Numbered from the stretch's first letter, positions 34,615 to 43,824 are shown. The stretch: 64,000 nt of DNA from Fen-999 sp041480065 (GCA_041480065.1 JBGOZF010000008.1:21951-85950), one strand, 5' to 3'. Translations and numbers: made by a program. The notes: generated by a model not told the origin, from the sequence alone.

Positions 34615-35442
34615 ATGCAACTCAGTTCCCGCTTCGCACACGCTTCCCCCATCTTGCGCGCCGACCATCCGCTGTCGGATGACCAGATTCGCAGCGTAGC
34701 GCCTTCCATCTTCGCGGAGGAAAAGCACCAGAGCCGATCCGACCGCTATACGTATATCTCGACCGGAGAGGTATTGGGTGCCCTGCGCAAGGAAGGCTTC
34801 CAGCCGTTCATGGTTTGCCAGACGCGCGTGCGCGATACCGGCAAGCGTGAACACACCAAGCACATGCTGCGGCTACGCCATACCAAACAAATTGACGGCG
34901 CCGAGGCCAACGAAATCATTCTGCTGAACTCGCACGACGGCACCAGCAGCTATCAGATGCTGGCGGGGATGTTCCGTTTCGTTTGCAGCAATGGGCTGGT
35001 CTGCGGCGATACTGTGGCCGACCTGCGCATCCCTCACAAGGGCGACGTGATCGGCCACGTGATCGAAGGTGCCTACGATGTACTGGATGGGTTCGAACTG
35101 GTACGCGAAGGTCAGGAAGGTATGCGCGCCATCACGCTGAACCACGGCGAATCAGAGGTATTTGCCCGCGCCGCGCTGTCGCTGAAATACGATGACTCGG
35201 TCAAGCCTGCGCCCATCACAGAAACACAATTGCTACAGCCTCGGCGCCGGGACGACGACCGGCCCGACCTGTGGAGCACGTTCAACCGCGTGCAGGAAAA
35301 TCTGGTGCAAGGTGGGTTGTCTGCACGCACGGCCAACGGACGCAGGAACCGCACCCGCGCTATCCAAGGCATTGACCAGAACGTCAAGATCAACCGTGCG
35401 CTGTGGATACTGGCCGACGAGATGAAACGGCTAAAAGGCTGA
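34615..35442 (+). CDS. DUF932 (phage/plasmid-like) protein
   Basis: A 275-residue DUF932 protein: the conserved opening R-S-D-R-Y-T-Y-I-S-T lies near residues 40-50, M-F-R-F-V-C-S-N-G-L-V-C-G near 118-130, and H-K-G-D-V-I-G near 140. The family is common on plasmids, phages and integrative elements and its role is unknown, although proximity to antirestriction genes has been noted. It is a single gene with a long leader and its own terminator. Confidence 0.88.
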   Translation: MQLSSRFAHASPILRADHPLSDDQIRSVAPSIFAEEKHQSRSDRYTYISTGEVLGALRKEGFQPFMVCQTRVRDTGKREHTKHMLRLRHTKQIDGAEANEIILLNSHDGTSSYQMLAGMFRFVCSNGLVCGDTVADLRIPHKGDVIGHVIEGAYDVLDGFELVREGQEGMRAITLNHGESEVFARAALSLKYDDSVKPAPITETQLLQPRRRDDDRPDLWSTFNRVQENLVQGGLSARTANGRRNRTRAIQGIDQNVKINRALWILADEMKRLKG

Positions 35443-35447
35443 CATGC

Positions 35448-35466
35448 GAGGGGGCGGAGCCCCCTC
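35448..35466 (+). terminator. Hairpin terminator after the DUF932 gene
   Basis: GAGGGGGC, loop GGA, GCCCCCTC, then ATTTC. The stem is perfect over 8 bp with a short T run, so termination is likely but not certain. Confidence 0.6.
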
Positions 35467-35715
35467 ATTTCAAGGCAATGCAGCAGCGGGTGGCCATGCA
35501 ACGCCGCCGCGCCGCCCAGACTGACAAAGCTGGGCGGCGCGGCGGCAGTCGGGTAGCGACTGCCCAATGGCGGCACGACTTTCGCCATCCCTCTATTTGC
35601 TCGTCTGTTCAACGAGTACGCCATGCCTTGGGTTAGGCAATCCGAAGGTCTCGTACAAATTTGGGGTATCCGTAATCCGTGAGGGCGGCAATGTTGACTG
35701 TACAAGTTGTCATGG

Positions 35716-36846
35716 CTACCGATAGCGTCGCAGGTACCAGGCTTCGAAAGCGGCCTTTGCCCCGTGCATGAGGCCGAGCGGCGGCAAGGCCATGGCCGAC
35801 TTTTCGGTGCGGCGCACGAGAATGCCTGAGTCCAGGCTATCGACGATGCACACAATCTCGGCTGCAAAGGTTCTGTCCGGCGTGCGGCCGCGCAACTCGG
35901 CCAGTAGATTGTCGGCAGCGGCCAGCGCTTGCGCGTCGGCCATGTGCGCCTGCTTGGGCATCCAATCCGGGCCGGGGTAGCTGCCGGCATCGCCGGCGAC
36001 ATAGAGGCACTCGGTGCCGGCGACGCGGCAATGGCCGTCGGCCTGAATGAAGCCGCCGGGGGAGCGTGGCAGATCGGTGGCGTCGAACCAGGCGTTACCG
36101 GTCATGCCCGGCATGAAGACGATGATGTCCGCGGCGAAGTCGCCGCCCTCGGTCTTCACCTTGTCCGGCTCGAAGCCCAGCAATTTCTTCCCGAGGCGGG
36201 TCTCGATGTTGCGGCGCTGGATCTCGGTCATCAGCCGGCGCAAGGCCGGCTCACCCAGTCGATGTCCGGGATTGGGCATCGGATTGAAGAAGACCAGCGA
36301 AACACGATCGCGTCGGCCCTGTTTGCGCAGTTGCGTATCCAGGCCAAGCAGGAATTCGAAGATCGGGCCGCCGCGCATCGCGGTCGGTTCGTTGGGATTG
36401 CCGGCGAAGCCGAGCGCGACCGTTCCCGTCTCCAGCGCCTCGACGCGCTCCCGGAATTTCTCGGCCGCCGCAATACCCTCGCAGGGTAGGATCGCGTGTT
36501 CGATACCCGGCAGTTTCTTCATGAAGCGTCCGCCACAGGCGATGATCAGCCCGTCGTTCCTGACGGGCCCGACGGTGGTCAGCACGGTACGACCGCCTTC
36601 GTCCAAACCTGTGGCTTCGCCGGCCACGAAATCCAGGTGGTTTGCGCGCAGGAACTTGTCGAGCGGCACGGCCAGATCGCTCGGTCGGCGCTGGCCCGAG
36701 GGCAGCCAGATCAGACTGGGCAGGTAGATGAACTCGGGGCGCGGGGCGACCAGGGTGATATGCGCCGACGCATCGAGCCGACGTAGCCGGCGCGCGGCGG
36801 AGAGCGCCGCGAAACCGGCGCCGATGATGGCTATCCTGTAGCTCAT
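35716..36846 (-). CDS. Sulfide:quinone-reductase-like NAD(P)/FAD oxidoreductase
   Basis: A 376-residue flavoprotein related to sulfide:quinone reductase and NDH-2. The FAD motif I-A-I-I-G-A-G-F-A-A-L-S-A-A is at residues 4-17 and a second dinucleotide region sits in the middle. G-D-A-G-S-Y-P-G-P and K-Q-A-H-M-A-D-A-Q-A near residue 300 are typical for SQR-like enzymes. The three redox cysteines of true SQR are not obvious; Cys residues occur near 108, 122 and 270 with different spacing. It is the last gene of the sulfur operon, overlapping the desulfurase by 4 bp. It probably oxidises a reduced sulfur or flavin substrate and passes electrons to quinone. Confidence 0.78.
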   Translation of the reverse strand: MSYRIAIIGAGFAALSAARRLRRLDASAHITLVAPRPEFIYLPSLIWLPSGQRRPSDLAVPLDKFLRANHLDFVAGEATGLDEGGRTVLTTVGPVRNDGLIIACGGRFMKKLPGIEHAILPCEGIAAAEKFRERVEALETGTVALGFAGNPNEPTAMRGGPIFEFLLGLDTQLRKQGRRDRVSLVFFNPMPNPGHRLGEPALRRLMTEIQRRNIETRLGKKLLGFEPDKVKTEGGDFAADIIVFMPGMTGNAWFDATDLPRSPGGFIQADGHCRVAGTECLYVAGDAGSYPGPDWMPKQAHMADAQALAAADNLLAELRGRTPDRTFAAEIVCIVDSLDSGILVRRTEKSAMALPPLGLMHGAKAAFEAWYLRRYR

Positions 36847-37988
36847 GGTCGATCTCCGGTGATGTGATGCAAAGCGCTGGCGAGGGTACGAACGGCCGCC
36901 ACGATGTCAGCGTCGCTGGTATATCGGCCCACCGACAGGCGCACGGCACCCCGCGCGCGCCCCGCGTCGGTTCCCATCGCGGCAAGTACGCCGCTGACGG
37001 CATCGGCCTCGGAGTGGCAGGCCGATCCGACCGAAGCCGCAATGCCTTCCGCGGCTGCCGCGAGCAGGTCTTTGCCGGACACACCGGGGAAGGACACGTG
37101 CAGCGTGTTGGGAAGCCGTTCCACAAGGTGGCCATTGAGTTGCAGGCCGGGAATCGAAGCGACGAGGCCCCGGTGCAGGGCATCGCGCAGTTCGCTGAGC
37201 CTGGCCGTGGCCTGCGGTAACGCCAGGCGTGCCAGCCGGGCCGCCTCGCCGAGGCCGACAATGTGAGGTACGTTTTCGGTGCCAGGCCGCAGACCGCGCT
37301 CCTGGTCGGCACCGAACAATATCGGCTTGAGCGGCGTGCCGCGGCGCACGTAGAGTGCGCCGATTCCCTTCGGTGCGTAGAACTTGTGGCCGGCCAGCGT
37401 CAACAGATCGACACCGAGCGCCTCGACGTCGAGCGCCATCTTGCCGGCCGACTGGGCGGCGTCGGTATGCAATAGGCTGCCGTTGGTGTGTACCAGCACG
37501 GCGATGTCGGCAATCGGCTGGAGCGTGCCGACCTCGTTGTTGGCATGCATGACCGACACCAGCGCAGTGTCTGGGCGCAGCGCCGCAGCCACGTCGGCAG
37601 GATCGACGCGCCCGGCGGCATCGACCGGAACGACCGTGACGTCCCATCCCGATTTCCGAAGATGCAGCGCCGGTTGCATTACCGCCGGGTGTTCGATGGC
37701 ACTGACAATCATGTGGCGCTTCGTCGGCAGGCCGTGTGCGGCACCGAGCAGCGCGAGATTGTTCGCTTCGGTGGCGCTGCCGGTAAACACGACTTCGTCT
37801 TCCTGCGCATTGATTAGCGCCGCGACTTCGCGGCGCGCCGCCACGACCGCCTCTCGCGCCAACCGGCCGAAGACGTGCGTGGACGACGGATTGCCGAATT
37901 CCGCGTGAAGGAAGGGATGCATCGCATCGGCGACTTCAGGTGCCACCGGCGTGGTGGCGTTGTAGTCGAGATAGATGGGGCGCGTCAT
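36843..37988 (-). CDS. Cysteine desulfurase (NifS/IscS family)
   Basis: A 381-residue PLP enzyme: Y-L-D-Y-N-A-T-T-P near the N terminus, G-S-A-T-E-A-N-N near 70, the PLP-binding Lys in A-G-H-K-F-Y near 200, and the catalytic Cys in G-S-A-C-H-S-E near 324. It removes sulfur from cysteine, leaving a protein persulfide and alanine. Being inside an operon with persulfide dioxygenase, rhodanese and DsrE genes rather than with iscU or nif genes, it probably generates or tunes the sulfane sulfur pool. I place the start at ATG 37988 because the family's N terminus begins there. Confidence 0.9.
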   Translation of the reverse strand: MTRPIYLDYNATTPVAPEVADAMHPFLHAEFGNPSSTHVFGRLAREAVVAARREVAALINAQEDEVVFTGSATEANNLALLGAAHGLPTKRHMIVSAIEHPAVMQPALHLRKSGWDVTVVPVDAAGRVDPADVAAALRPDTALVSVMHANNEVGTLQPIADIAVLVHTNGSLLHTDAAQSAGKMALDVEALGVDLLTLAGHKFYAPKGIGALYVRRGTPLKPILFGADQERGLRPGTENVPHIVGLGEAARLARLALPQATARLSELRDALHRGLVASIPGLQLNGHLVERLPNTLHVSFPGVSGKDLLAAAAEGIAASVGSACHSEADAVSGVLAAMGTDAGRARGAVRLSVGRYTSDADIVAAVRTLASALHHITGDRP

Positions 37989-38037
37989 GGATGCGTGCTC
38001 CGAAAGAAATTCGTTTCCGGCGAACGATTGCGCAGCG

Positions 38038-38442
38038 TTAGCGTTCGCAGCAGAGTGGGCCCTTCGCCGGCGCCAAAACGCTCGCGGCGATTTCCGCCAC
38101 CAGCGCCCGGATTTCCTCGCCGCTGAAGTGATCACAGAGGCGGCGCGCAAACAAGGGCTGCAAGCGCACGAGGCAGGAGCGACCGTCGGGCAGCGTGACA
38201 TCGATCCCCATCACGGTTCGATCCTCATCGTCCTCGGACTCGACGAGTTGTTGCTGCTCGTCCATGAGCCGCTCGTATTGCTCCTCGACAACCTGCGCCA
38301 GTTCGTCCGGTAGGGTCTCGGGCAAGATCACCAGAAAGCCATCTATGGCGTCGGGTCGGCTATCGCCCGGAATGCCATGCTCGGCGACGAAGGTCAGGAA
38401 TCGGTCACGCAGGCCGGCGTCAAAGAAGATGTATTCGCTCAT
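38038..38442 (-). CDS. Hypothetical protein of the sulfur operon
   Basis: A 134-residue acidic, soluble protein of no recognised family. It opens with an F-F-D-A-G-L-R-D-R-F segment, has a highly acidic middle (E-S-E-D-D-E-D) and ends in C-C-E-R. The terminal Cys pair could carry sulfur or bind metal. It lies 4 bp after the cystathionine-type gene and 49 bp before the desulfurase, clearly within the operon. A small carrier or adaptor is possible but unproven. Confidence 0.65.
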   Translation of the reverse strand: MSEYIFFDAGLRDRFLTFVAEHGIPGDSRPDAIDGFLVILPETLPDELAQVVEEQYERLMDEQQQLVESEDDEDRTVMGIDVTLPDGRSCLVRLQPLFARRLCDHFSGEEIRALVAEIAASVLAPAKGPLCCER

Positions 38443-38446
38443 AGGC

Positions 38447-39607
38447 TCAGCTCAGGGCTTGCGTCAGGTCGGCAATCAGGTCCGCCGTATCTTCCAGGCC
38501 GACGGAGAGGCGCAGCATCGCATCCGAAATTCCGCGCCGCGCGCGCTCCTCCGGCGTCAGGCCATGGTGGGTGGTGGTACACGGCTGGGTGACCAGGCTT
38601 TCCACGCCACCGAGGCTGGGGGCCAGCGCAAAGAGCTTCAATCGGTCGGCGACACACGTGGCGTCCTCGCCCGTTCCTTTCACCTCGATGGTGAGCATGC
38701 CGCCGAAGCCGCTCATCTGCTTCTTCGCCAGCGCATGGCCCGGGAAGTCCGGCAGGCCCGGATAGAGCACGCGGCTGATACGTGGATGCCGTTGCATCGC
38801 CTCGGCGACGGCCTGGGCCGTGGCATTTTGGCTCCGCACTCGTACGGGCAGCGTACGAATGCTGCGCGCCAGCTGGGCGGCGACTTCCGGTGCGATCATC
38901 GAGCCCAAGTTCTTGCGCCAGTTCCAGACTGGCGCAAGGAGGTCCTTGGCACCCATTAGCGCGCCGGCGGTGAGGTCGGAATGGCCGCCCAGATACTTGG
39001 TGCAGGAGTGGATGACGAAATCGGCGCCCAACGCGAGAGGGTTCTGATTCACGGGTGACGCGAACGTGTTGTCCACGGCCACCATTGCACCATGGGCATG
39101 CGCCATCTTGGCGATGGCGTGGATGTCGAAGATTTCCAGCGTCGGGTTGGTCGGCGTTTCCAGGAAGACTAGGCCAGCGCCTTTCGAGAGCAACTCGTCG
39201 AGCCGCGACAGTTCATTGCCAAGCAGGAAATGGCCGGGAACACCCAGCAGCGGCAATTGCGCTGAGATCAGTTCCAGCGTGCCGCCGTAGGCATCGCCCA
39301 AGCAGATGATGCCTTTTCGGCCGTGGGTCATGAACAGCGCCGCCTCCGCCGCCATGCCGGAGCAGAAGGCCCAGGCAGCCTCGGCGTCTTCGAGTGCGGC
39401 GAGTTTCTGCTCGATGCTGGCGATGGTCGGATTGAGGCCGTAGCGCGTGTAAAGGCTGCCCGGTTTACGGCCATCGACGACATCCAGGAGATCGGCCGTC
39501 GAGGCAAATTTGAATGTGGTCGTCGTGTAGATCGGTGTATGTGGCGAGCCGTGGGCATCGTCGAGTTCACCGGCGTGCACGCAACGTGTGGCAAGTCCTT
39601 CCTTCAT
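38447..39607 (-). CDS. Cystathionine gamma-synthase/gamma-lyase-type PLP enzyme
   Basis: A 386-residue Cys/Met-metabolism PLP enzyme: Y-T-R-Y-G-L-N-P-T near residue 52, the G-D-A-Y-G-G-T region near 100, and the PLP Lys in S-C-T-K-Y-L-G-G-H-S-D near 200. Lyases of this group split cystathionine or cysteine and produce H2S or cysteine persulfide; synthases make cystathionine. The sequence alone does not separate the two, but the surrounding persulfide genes favour a lyase-like, H2S/persulfide-producing role. It starts 11 bp after the TlpA-like gene ends. Confidence 0.88.
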   Translation of the reverse strand: MKEGLATRCVHAGELDDAHGSPHTPIYTTTTFKFASTADLLDVVDGRKPGSLYTRYGLNPTIASIEQKLAALEDAEAAWAFCSGMAAEAALFMTHGRKGIICLGDAYGGTLELISAQLPLLGVPGHFLLGNELSRLDELLSKGAGLVFLETPTNPTLEIFDIHAIAKMAHAHGAMVAVDNTFASPVNQNPLALGADFVIHSCTKYLGGHSDLTAGALMGAKDLLAPVWNWRKNLGSMIAPEVAAQLARSIRTLPVRVRSQNATAQAVAEAMQRHPRISRVLYPGLPDFPGHALAKKQMSGFGGMLTIEVKGTGEDATCVADRLKLFALAPSLGGVESLVTQPCTTTHHGLTPEERARRGISDAMLRLSVGLEDTADLIADLTQALS

Positions 39608-39618
39608 GGCATCCCTCC

Positions 39619-40161
39619 TCAGGATTTCAGCAATTGTTTGATTGTGGCGACGATCTCGGCATCGTCGAATTCGCGCCCACCCGTCGCGCGAAATACGAGT
39701 CGGCCTTGGCGATCCACCAGGAAAGTAGTCGGTAGCCCGCGCACCGACCAATTCTGCATGGCCTTCGAGTCGCGATCGAACAGTACCGGGAATTCCGTGA
39801 AGCCGGAGAAGGAGAACGCCGTGTCCGGATCTTCGCCGACATTAACGGCCAGGACTTCGAACTCGGTGGACTTGAACAACTTGCGCACTCGCCCCAGAGA
39901 GGGAAATTCCTTGCGGCACGGTGGGCACCACGTGGCCCAGAAATTCACCAGCACGACGCGGCCCCGGTACTGCGCGAGGTCGACGGGTTTGTCGTCGGCG
40001 TCGAGCAAGCGTAGGGGCGGCGCCGACAGCATGCCGGCAATTGCGGCTATTCCCTTGCCTTGCGCACCGGCGGTCGCTCCCCAAGCCAAGGCAAGTACGC
40101 CGGCCATGAAGCGGCGGCGCTCAGTTGCCGATGCAGGTGAGTCCATCGAGAACGATTTCAT
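39619..40161 (-). CDS. TlpA-like exported thioredoxin-fold protein
   Basis: A 180-residue protein with an N-terminal signal that includes E-R-R-R-F-M-A-G-V-L-A-L-A-W, possibly twin-arginine-like. A TlpA/ResA thioredoxin domain follows, with V-L-V-N-F-W-A-T-W-C-P-P-C-R-K-E (active-site C-P-P-C near residues 77-80) and the cis-Pro loop R-G-L-P-T-T-F-L. It would reduce disulfides or transfer sulfur in the periplasm. ATG 40161 is chosen for the AAGGAAG site ahead of it; it overlaps the preceding gene by 41 bp. Confidence 0.85.
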   Translation of the reverse strand: MKSFSMDSPASATERRRFMAGVLALAWGATAGAQGKGIAAIAGMLSAPPLRLLDADDKPVDLAQYRGRVVLVNFWATWCPPCRKEFPSLGRVRKLFKSTEFEVLAVNVGEDPDTAFSFSGFTEFPVLFDRDSKAMQNWSVRGLPTTFLVDRQGRLVFRATGGREFDDAEIVATIKQLLKS

Positions 40162-40669
40162 GGCTTCCTTCTTCATCCAGATAGCGAGCGACGAGGCGGA
40201 AAGGGCCAGGCAGCGGCGCTTCCAGCGTCGCCATGCCCATGATCCAGTCGCCCGGTTCGAAAGTGTTCTCCGCCTGGAACTGCGCCCAGCGAAAAGCGAT
40301 GCGCGCCGCCTGCGGTACGCCGGCTTTCTCCCAGTCCGCGTCCCACGACTGCGGCAGGCGCAAGGATATCCGCTTGCCGCCGGCCCCGACGGCATTCCAG
40401 TCCGCCAGCCGTGTCGTCAGCGTCGTCGCGCCGCCGTTCTGCATGCCGAAGGAAAAGCCGCAGGCTTGCGCATAGGCCCGGATGGCCGTTTCAGAAAAGC
40501 CGCGCGCGGTGTAGAAGGACGTCCTCGACGCGGTGCCGAGCGCATTAGCCATCAGTGTCACGGCGCCCTGCGTGGCGCGATGACGCCATTCAATGTCGCC
40601 ATCTGCGTGAGCAGAAAGACTGAGAGCGGCCGATAGCCCAAGCGCGACGAGCCAGCGGACATGGCTCAT
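40121..40669 (-). CDS. Exported hypothetical protein
   Basis: A 182-residue protein with a clear Sec signal peptide (residues 1-22, cleavage after A-H-A). The mature part contains two well-separated Cys residues (near 69 and 179) and no recognised domain. It overlaps the amidotransferase gene by 4 bp and the TlpA-like gene by 41 bp, so it is tightly coupled. It is plausibly the periplasmic client or partner of that thioredoxin-fold protein. Confidence 0.7.
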   Translation of the reverse strand: MSHVRWLVALGLSAALSLSAHADGDIEWRHRATQGAVTLMANALGTASRTSFYTARGFSETAIRAYAQACGFSFGMQNGGATTLTTRLADWNAVGAGGKRISLRLPQSWDADWEKAGVPQAARIAFRWAQFQAENTFEPGDWIMGMATLEAPLPGPFRLVARYLDEEGSHEIVLDGLTCIGN

Positions 40670-41391
40670 GATCCGGTGCCCGGTTGCAACGCCACGTGCG
40701 AGGCCAGCAAGGTACCGTCACGATACACGCGCAATTCGCCGGGTGCGAACGCCCGCCAGTCGCCGCCGTCGAGCGGCTCGGTGGCCACCAGCACTAGGCC
40801 GTCGGGACGTTCCGCGTAGTGCAGGCGATCGTGTCCGTGGGCGATCAGCACGCAGCCGTCGGACAGCAGGAAGTTGAATTGGCCCAGCGCGGCGATGGCG
40901 GTCGCGCGCGTCGCGAGTTGCGCCAGCCATTGGCCAACATCGGTATTGTCGTAGGCGTCGACGATGCCCGCCAGCAAATGACAGAACGCGAATTCGGAAT
41001 CCGTTTCGCCGGCGGGATGGCATCCGTCGTAGGCACAGGGCTGCTCGACGATGTCCGGCACCATGCCGTTATGGGCAAACACCCATTCCCGGCCGCAGCA
41101 GTCGTGAGCGAAGGGATGGGTGTTGAGCAGGCCGGGAATCGGCGGGTGGCGGGCCCTGCGGACATGCGCCAGTATGAGCTGGCTGCGGGTGCTCGCCGCC
41201 AGTTCAAGAAATCGTGCGCTGTTCCAGGCCGGCTGGGGAGATTTCTCGATATCGGCGCGGCCATTCTTCCAACTGGCGATACCCCAGCCGTCGGGATTGT
41301 CGGCGGTGCCGCCGCCGCGGGCGCGAAACGGAATCAGCCAGCCAGAATAGTCTCCAGCTTTGCTGGCGGATGCGCCGAACAGCTCACACAC
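40666..41391 (-). CDS. Class II glutamine amidotransferase (YafJ/EgtC-like)
   Basis: A 241-residue N-terminal-nucleophile amidohydrolase: M-C-E-L-F-G with Cys2 as nucleophile after Met removal, N-P-D-G-W-G-I-A near residue 33-40, H-V-R-R-A near 76, and F-A-H-N-G-M near 104. The family hydrolyses glutamine or gamma-glutamyl amides; one branch (EgtC) acts on gamma-glutamyl thiol intermediates of ergothioneine synthesis. In this thiol operon a gamma-glutamyl substrate is attractive but is inference. It ends 4 bp into the next gene. Confidence 0.88.
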   Translation of the reverse strand: MCELFGASASKAGDYSGWLIPFRARGGGTADNPDGWGIASWKNGRADIEKSPQPAWNSARFLELAASTRSQLILAHVRRARHPPIPGLLNTHPFAHDCCGREWVFAHNGMVPDIVEQPCAYDGCHPAGETDSEFAFCHLLAGIVDAYDNTDVGQWLAQLATRATAIAALGQFNFLLSDGCVLIAHGHDRLHYAERPDGLVLVATEPLDGGDWRAFAPGELRVYRDGTLLASHVALQPGTGS

Positions 41392-41406
41392 GGCGCGTCT
41401 CCGTGG

Positions 41407-42702
41407 TCATGTCCGGTCGGCCGGATTGAGCCGCGGATGGGTCTCCTCGCCAAGGATCAGCAAGCCGAGGCCGGACAAGGCCATGGCACCGGCGACAAAC
41501 CAGAAGGCGCCCTCGATGGACTGCGTCGAGCTGGCCGCGAGGCCAAGGCCCAGCGCGCCGATGCCATAGCCGAGGTCGCGCCAGAAGCGGTAGGTGCCGA
41601 TGGCCGAGGCGCGCCAGTGCGGGGCGGAGATGTCGGCGATGGCGGCGGAAAGGTTGGGGTAGAGCATGGCCATGCCCAGCCCCGAGACGGCGGCGCTCAG
41701 CGACCACCAGGCCGAGCCTTCGCCCATCAGCATCATCGCCACGCCGGCACCGCAGACCCACATGCCGGCGACGTTGAGTTTTTGTCGGCCGAGGGTGTCG
41801 GACAGCCGCCCGGTCAGCAGTTGCGCGCCGCCCCAGGTGAAGCCATAGACGCCGACGATCCAGCCGATGCCCGGCAGCGAGACACCCTTGCTGTAGAGGA
41901 ACACGGGGTAGAACACCCAGATCAGCGCGTCGACGAACTTCTCGACCAGGCCGGCCTGACAGAGCGCGAAGAAGCGGCGGTCGCGCCAGGTGACCAGCGT
42001 GAAGATCTCGCGCGTTGTCGGCCGCGCCGAAACGCCGGCTGGGTAGCGCGGATGCAGCGTTTCGCCGCTCATCGCCGTCATCGGCTTTTCCTTTTTCGCC
42101 CAGGGCAGCGTGTCTTCGATGAAGAGCGCGGTGAACAGTGTCGCAATCCCGATCACGACCAGGCCGAAAACGAGCAGGCCGGTGCGTGGGCCGAGTTCGG
42201 TGGCGAGATAGCCGGTGACGATGCCGGCCACGGCGACGCCGACGTAACCGGAGAACTCGTTGAAGCCGATGGTCAGGCCGCGCTGGTCGGGGCGCGTCAG
42301 ATCGAGCTTGGCGGTCTGCGTCATCGACCAGGTGAAGCCCTGGTTGACGCCGAGCAGCAGCGTGGCGACGACGATCCAGTCCCATGACGGCGCGAAATAG
42401 ATCAGGATCGGAATCGGTATCGCCGTGACCCAGCCGAGCAGCAGCACGCGCCGACGGCCCCAGGATTCGGCCAGCCGGCCGGCGACGAAATTGAGCGCGC
42501 CCTTGACGAAACCGAAGCCGACCACGAAGGCCACAAGCATGGCGAAACTGCCGCGCGGCACGCCGAACTCGCTCTCAGCCAGCGCCGGCACGACCGTGCG
42601 CATCATGCCGATGGTCATGCCGACCAGCAGCACCTGAAACAACTGGTGCAGGAACTGGCCGAGGTTGACGCGAATGCCGTGGTGGAGGTCGTCGCCGTTC
42701 AT
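41407..42702 (-). CDS. MFS transporter
   Basis: A 431-residue major-facilitator protein with 12 predicted membrane helices and the loop 2-3 motif G-R-L-A-E-S-W-G-R-R-R near residue 79. A second half-repeat is similar (G-R-L-S-D-T-L-G-R-Q-K). The substrate cannot be inferred with confidence; the operon suggests a sulfur compound or thiol, imported or exported. It lies between the amidotransferase and the persulfide dioxygenase genes with gaps of 15 and 4 bp. Confidence 0.88.
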   Translation of the reverse strand: MNGDDLHHGIRVNLGQFLHQLFQVLLVGMTIGMMRTVVPALAESEFGVPRGSFAMLVAFVVGFGFVKGALNFVAGRLAESWGRRRVLLLGWVTAIPIPILIYFAPSWDWIVVATLLLGVNQGFTWSMTQTAKLDLTRPDQRGLTIGFNEFSGYVGVAVAGIVTGYLATELGPRTGLLVFGLVVIGIATLFTALFIEDTLPWAKKEKPMTAMSGETLHPRYPAGVSARPTTREIFTLVTWRDRRFFALCQAGLVEKFVDALIWVFYPVFLYSKGVSLPGIGWIVGVYGFTWGGAQLLTGRLSDTLGRQKLNVAGMWVCGAGVAMMLMGEGSAWWSLSAAVSGLGMAMLYPNLSAAIADISAPHWRASAIGTYRFWRDLGYGIGALGLGLAASSTQSIEGAFWFVAGAMALSGLGLLILGEETHPRLNPADRT

Positions 42703-42706
42703 TGCA

Positions 42707-43453
42707 TCATGCTGCGCCGAGGTTGAAGGCGACCCAGCGTTCCAGTTCGGCCGGCTTCGGCGGTATCTCGGCTGTCAGGGCATCGACGAAGGCATCGCGT
42801 TCCTTGTTGAGGAGCGGATTCCAGAGCTTCTCGAAGCCGACCGTCGAGCCCGGCTTGCCGGAAATGCCTACGCCGCAGACGCTGCCAGCGCAATGCCCGG
42901 GATACAGCTCGACTTCGCCCGGCAGCGTGAGGATGCGCTGTTGAAGACTGTCGAACAGGATGCTCGCCATTTCACGCTCGTTTCCGGCGAGGTCGGGCCG
43001 GCCGACGGCGCCGACGAACAGCGTATCGCCGGTCAGCAGGAACCAGGGCGCCGCAGTGGCACCGCCGACGCGCCGCATGTCGGAGACCGCGAGGCAAACA
43101 CTGTCGGGCGTATGGCCCGGCGTATGGATCACCTCGACGACGACGTTGCCGACGACGATGTGCTGTTTGTCGTGTAACGCCTCGAAGGGAAACTTGACGC
43201 GGGCGGCGTTGCTCTCGTGCAGGCAGTAGAGCGCACCGGAACGCTCGGCCAGGGTACGGCCCCCGGAATAGTGGTCGGCGTGTACGTGGGTGTCGATGAT
43301 GTGAGTGATCTTCACATCCTGCTTCCTGGCTTCCTCGATGAACCAGTCCTCATCGCCGAGTACCGGGTCGACGACCACGGCGACATGGCAGCTGCCACAG
43401 CCAAAGAGATAGGAAAGGGTGGCTTCCTTCGTTGCCAATTGGCGAAAGAACAT
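42707..43453 (-). CDS. Persulfide dioxygenase-like metallo-beta-lactamase-fold protein (ETHE1/Blh type)
   Basis: A 248-residue MBL-fold protein: T-H-V-H-A-D-H-Y-S-G-G at residues 55-65, with H56, H58, D60 and H61 the metal ligands. H-T-P-G-H-T-P-D and L-T-G-D-T-L-F-V-G follow, then the C-terminal P-G-H-C-A-G. The short form, with H-A-D-H-Y-S-G and the C-x-S-C-H start, fits ETHE1-type persulfide dioxygenases, which oxidise glutathione persulfide to sulfite. It is co-directional with DsrE and rhodanese genes, a combination seen in persulfide detoxification. Confidence 0.85.
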   Translation of the reverse strand: MFFRQLATKEATLSYLFGCGSCHVAVVVDPVLGDEDWFIEEARKQDVKITHIIDTHVHADHYSGGRTLAERSGALYCLHESNAARVKFPFEALHDKQHIVVGNVVVEVIHTPGHTPDSVCLAVSDMRRVGGATAAPWFLLTGDTLFVGAVGRPDLAGNEREMASILFDSLQQRILTLPGEVELYPGHCAGSVCGVGISGKPGSTVGFEKLWNPLLNKERDAFVDALTAEIPPKPAELERWVAFNLGAA

Positions 43454-43465
43454 TTTGTCTCCTCG

Positions 43466-43813
43466 TCAAAAGACCAGAACTTTGTCCGCCTCGACGGTCC
43501 ATGCCGCGAGGTCGTTTAGCGTCTTGCGCAATGCCCCGGGAACGAGTTCGCTATCCTCCATGCCGCGCGCAGTCATGCAGGTGGCGCACAGCCCCACCTC
43601 ACCTGCCGCGGCAACCATCTTCACCATGTCCCCGGCGTTGTAGTAGCCCTCGGGCACCTTCTGGCCGCCCTTGGCGCAGGCGACGGCGTCGCCCATCAGA
43701 AAGACCTTGATCTGCTGGCCGGGCTGTTTGGACAGGGCCTTGGCTAGGCGCAGGCCGTTGTAGCTGCGCTCGGTACCGTAAGGCGGGTCGTTCAGAATGA
43801 ACAGGGTTTGCAT
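43466..43813 (-). CDS. DsrE-family sulfur carrier protein
   Basis: A 115-residue DsrE/DsrF-like protein starting L-F-I-L-N-D-P-P-Y-G-T-E-R, with cysteines at residues 46, 76 and 79 (G-L-C-A-T-C-M). Members carry sulfur as a Cys persulfide; Cys76/79 are the best candidates. It is the second gene of the operon, 11 bp after the ArsR-rhodanese stop and 12 bp before the MBL gene. Confidence 0.87.
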   Translation of the reverse strand: MQTLFILNDPPYGTERSYNGLRLAKALSKQPGQQIKVFLMGDAVACAKGGQKVPEGYYNAGDMVKMVAAAGEVGLCATCMTARGMEDSELVPGALRKTLNDLAAWTVEADKVLVF

Positions 43814-43824
43814 GACTGCTCCTT

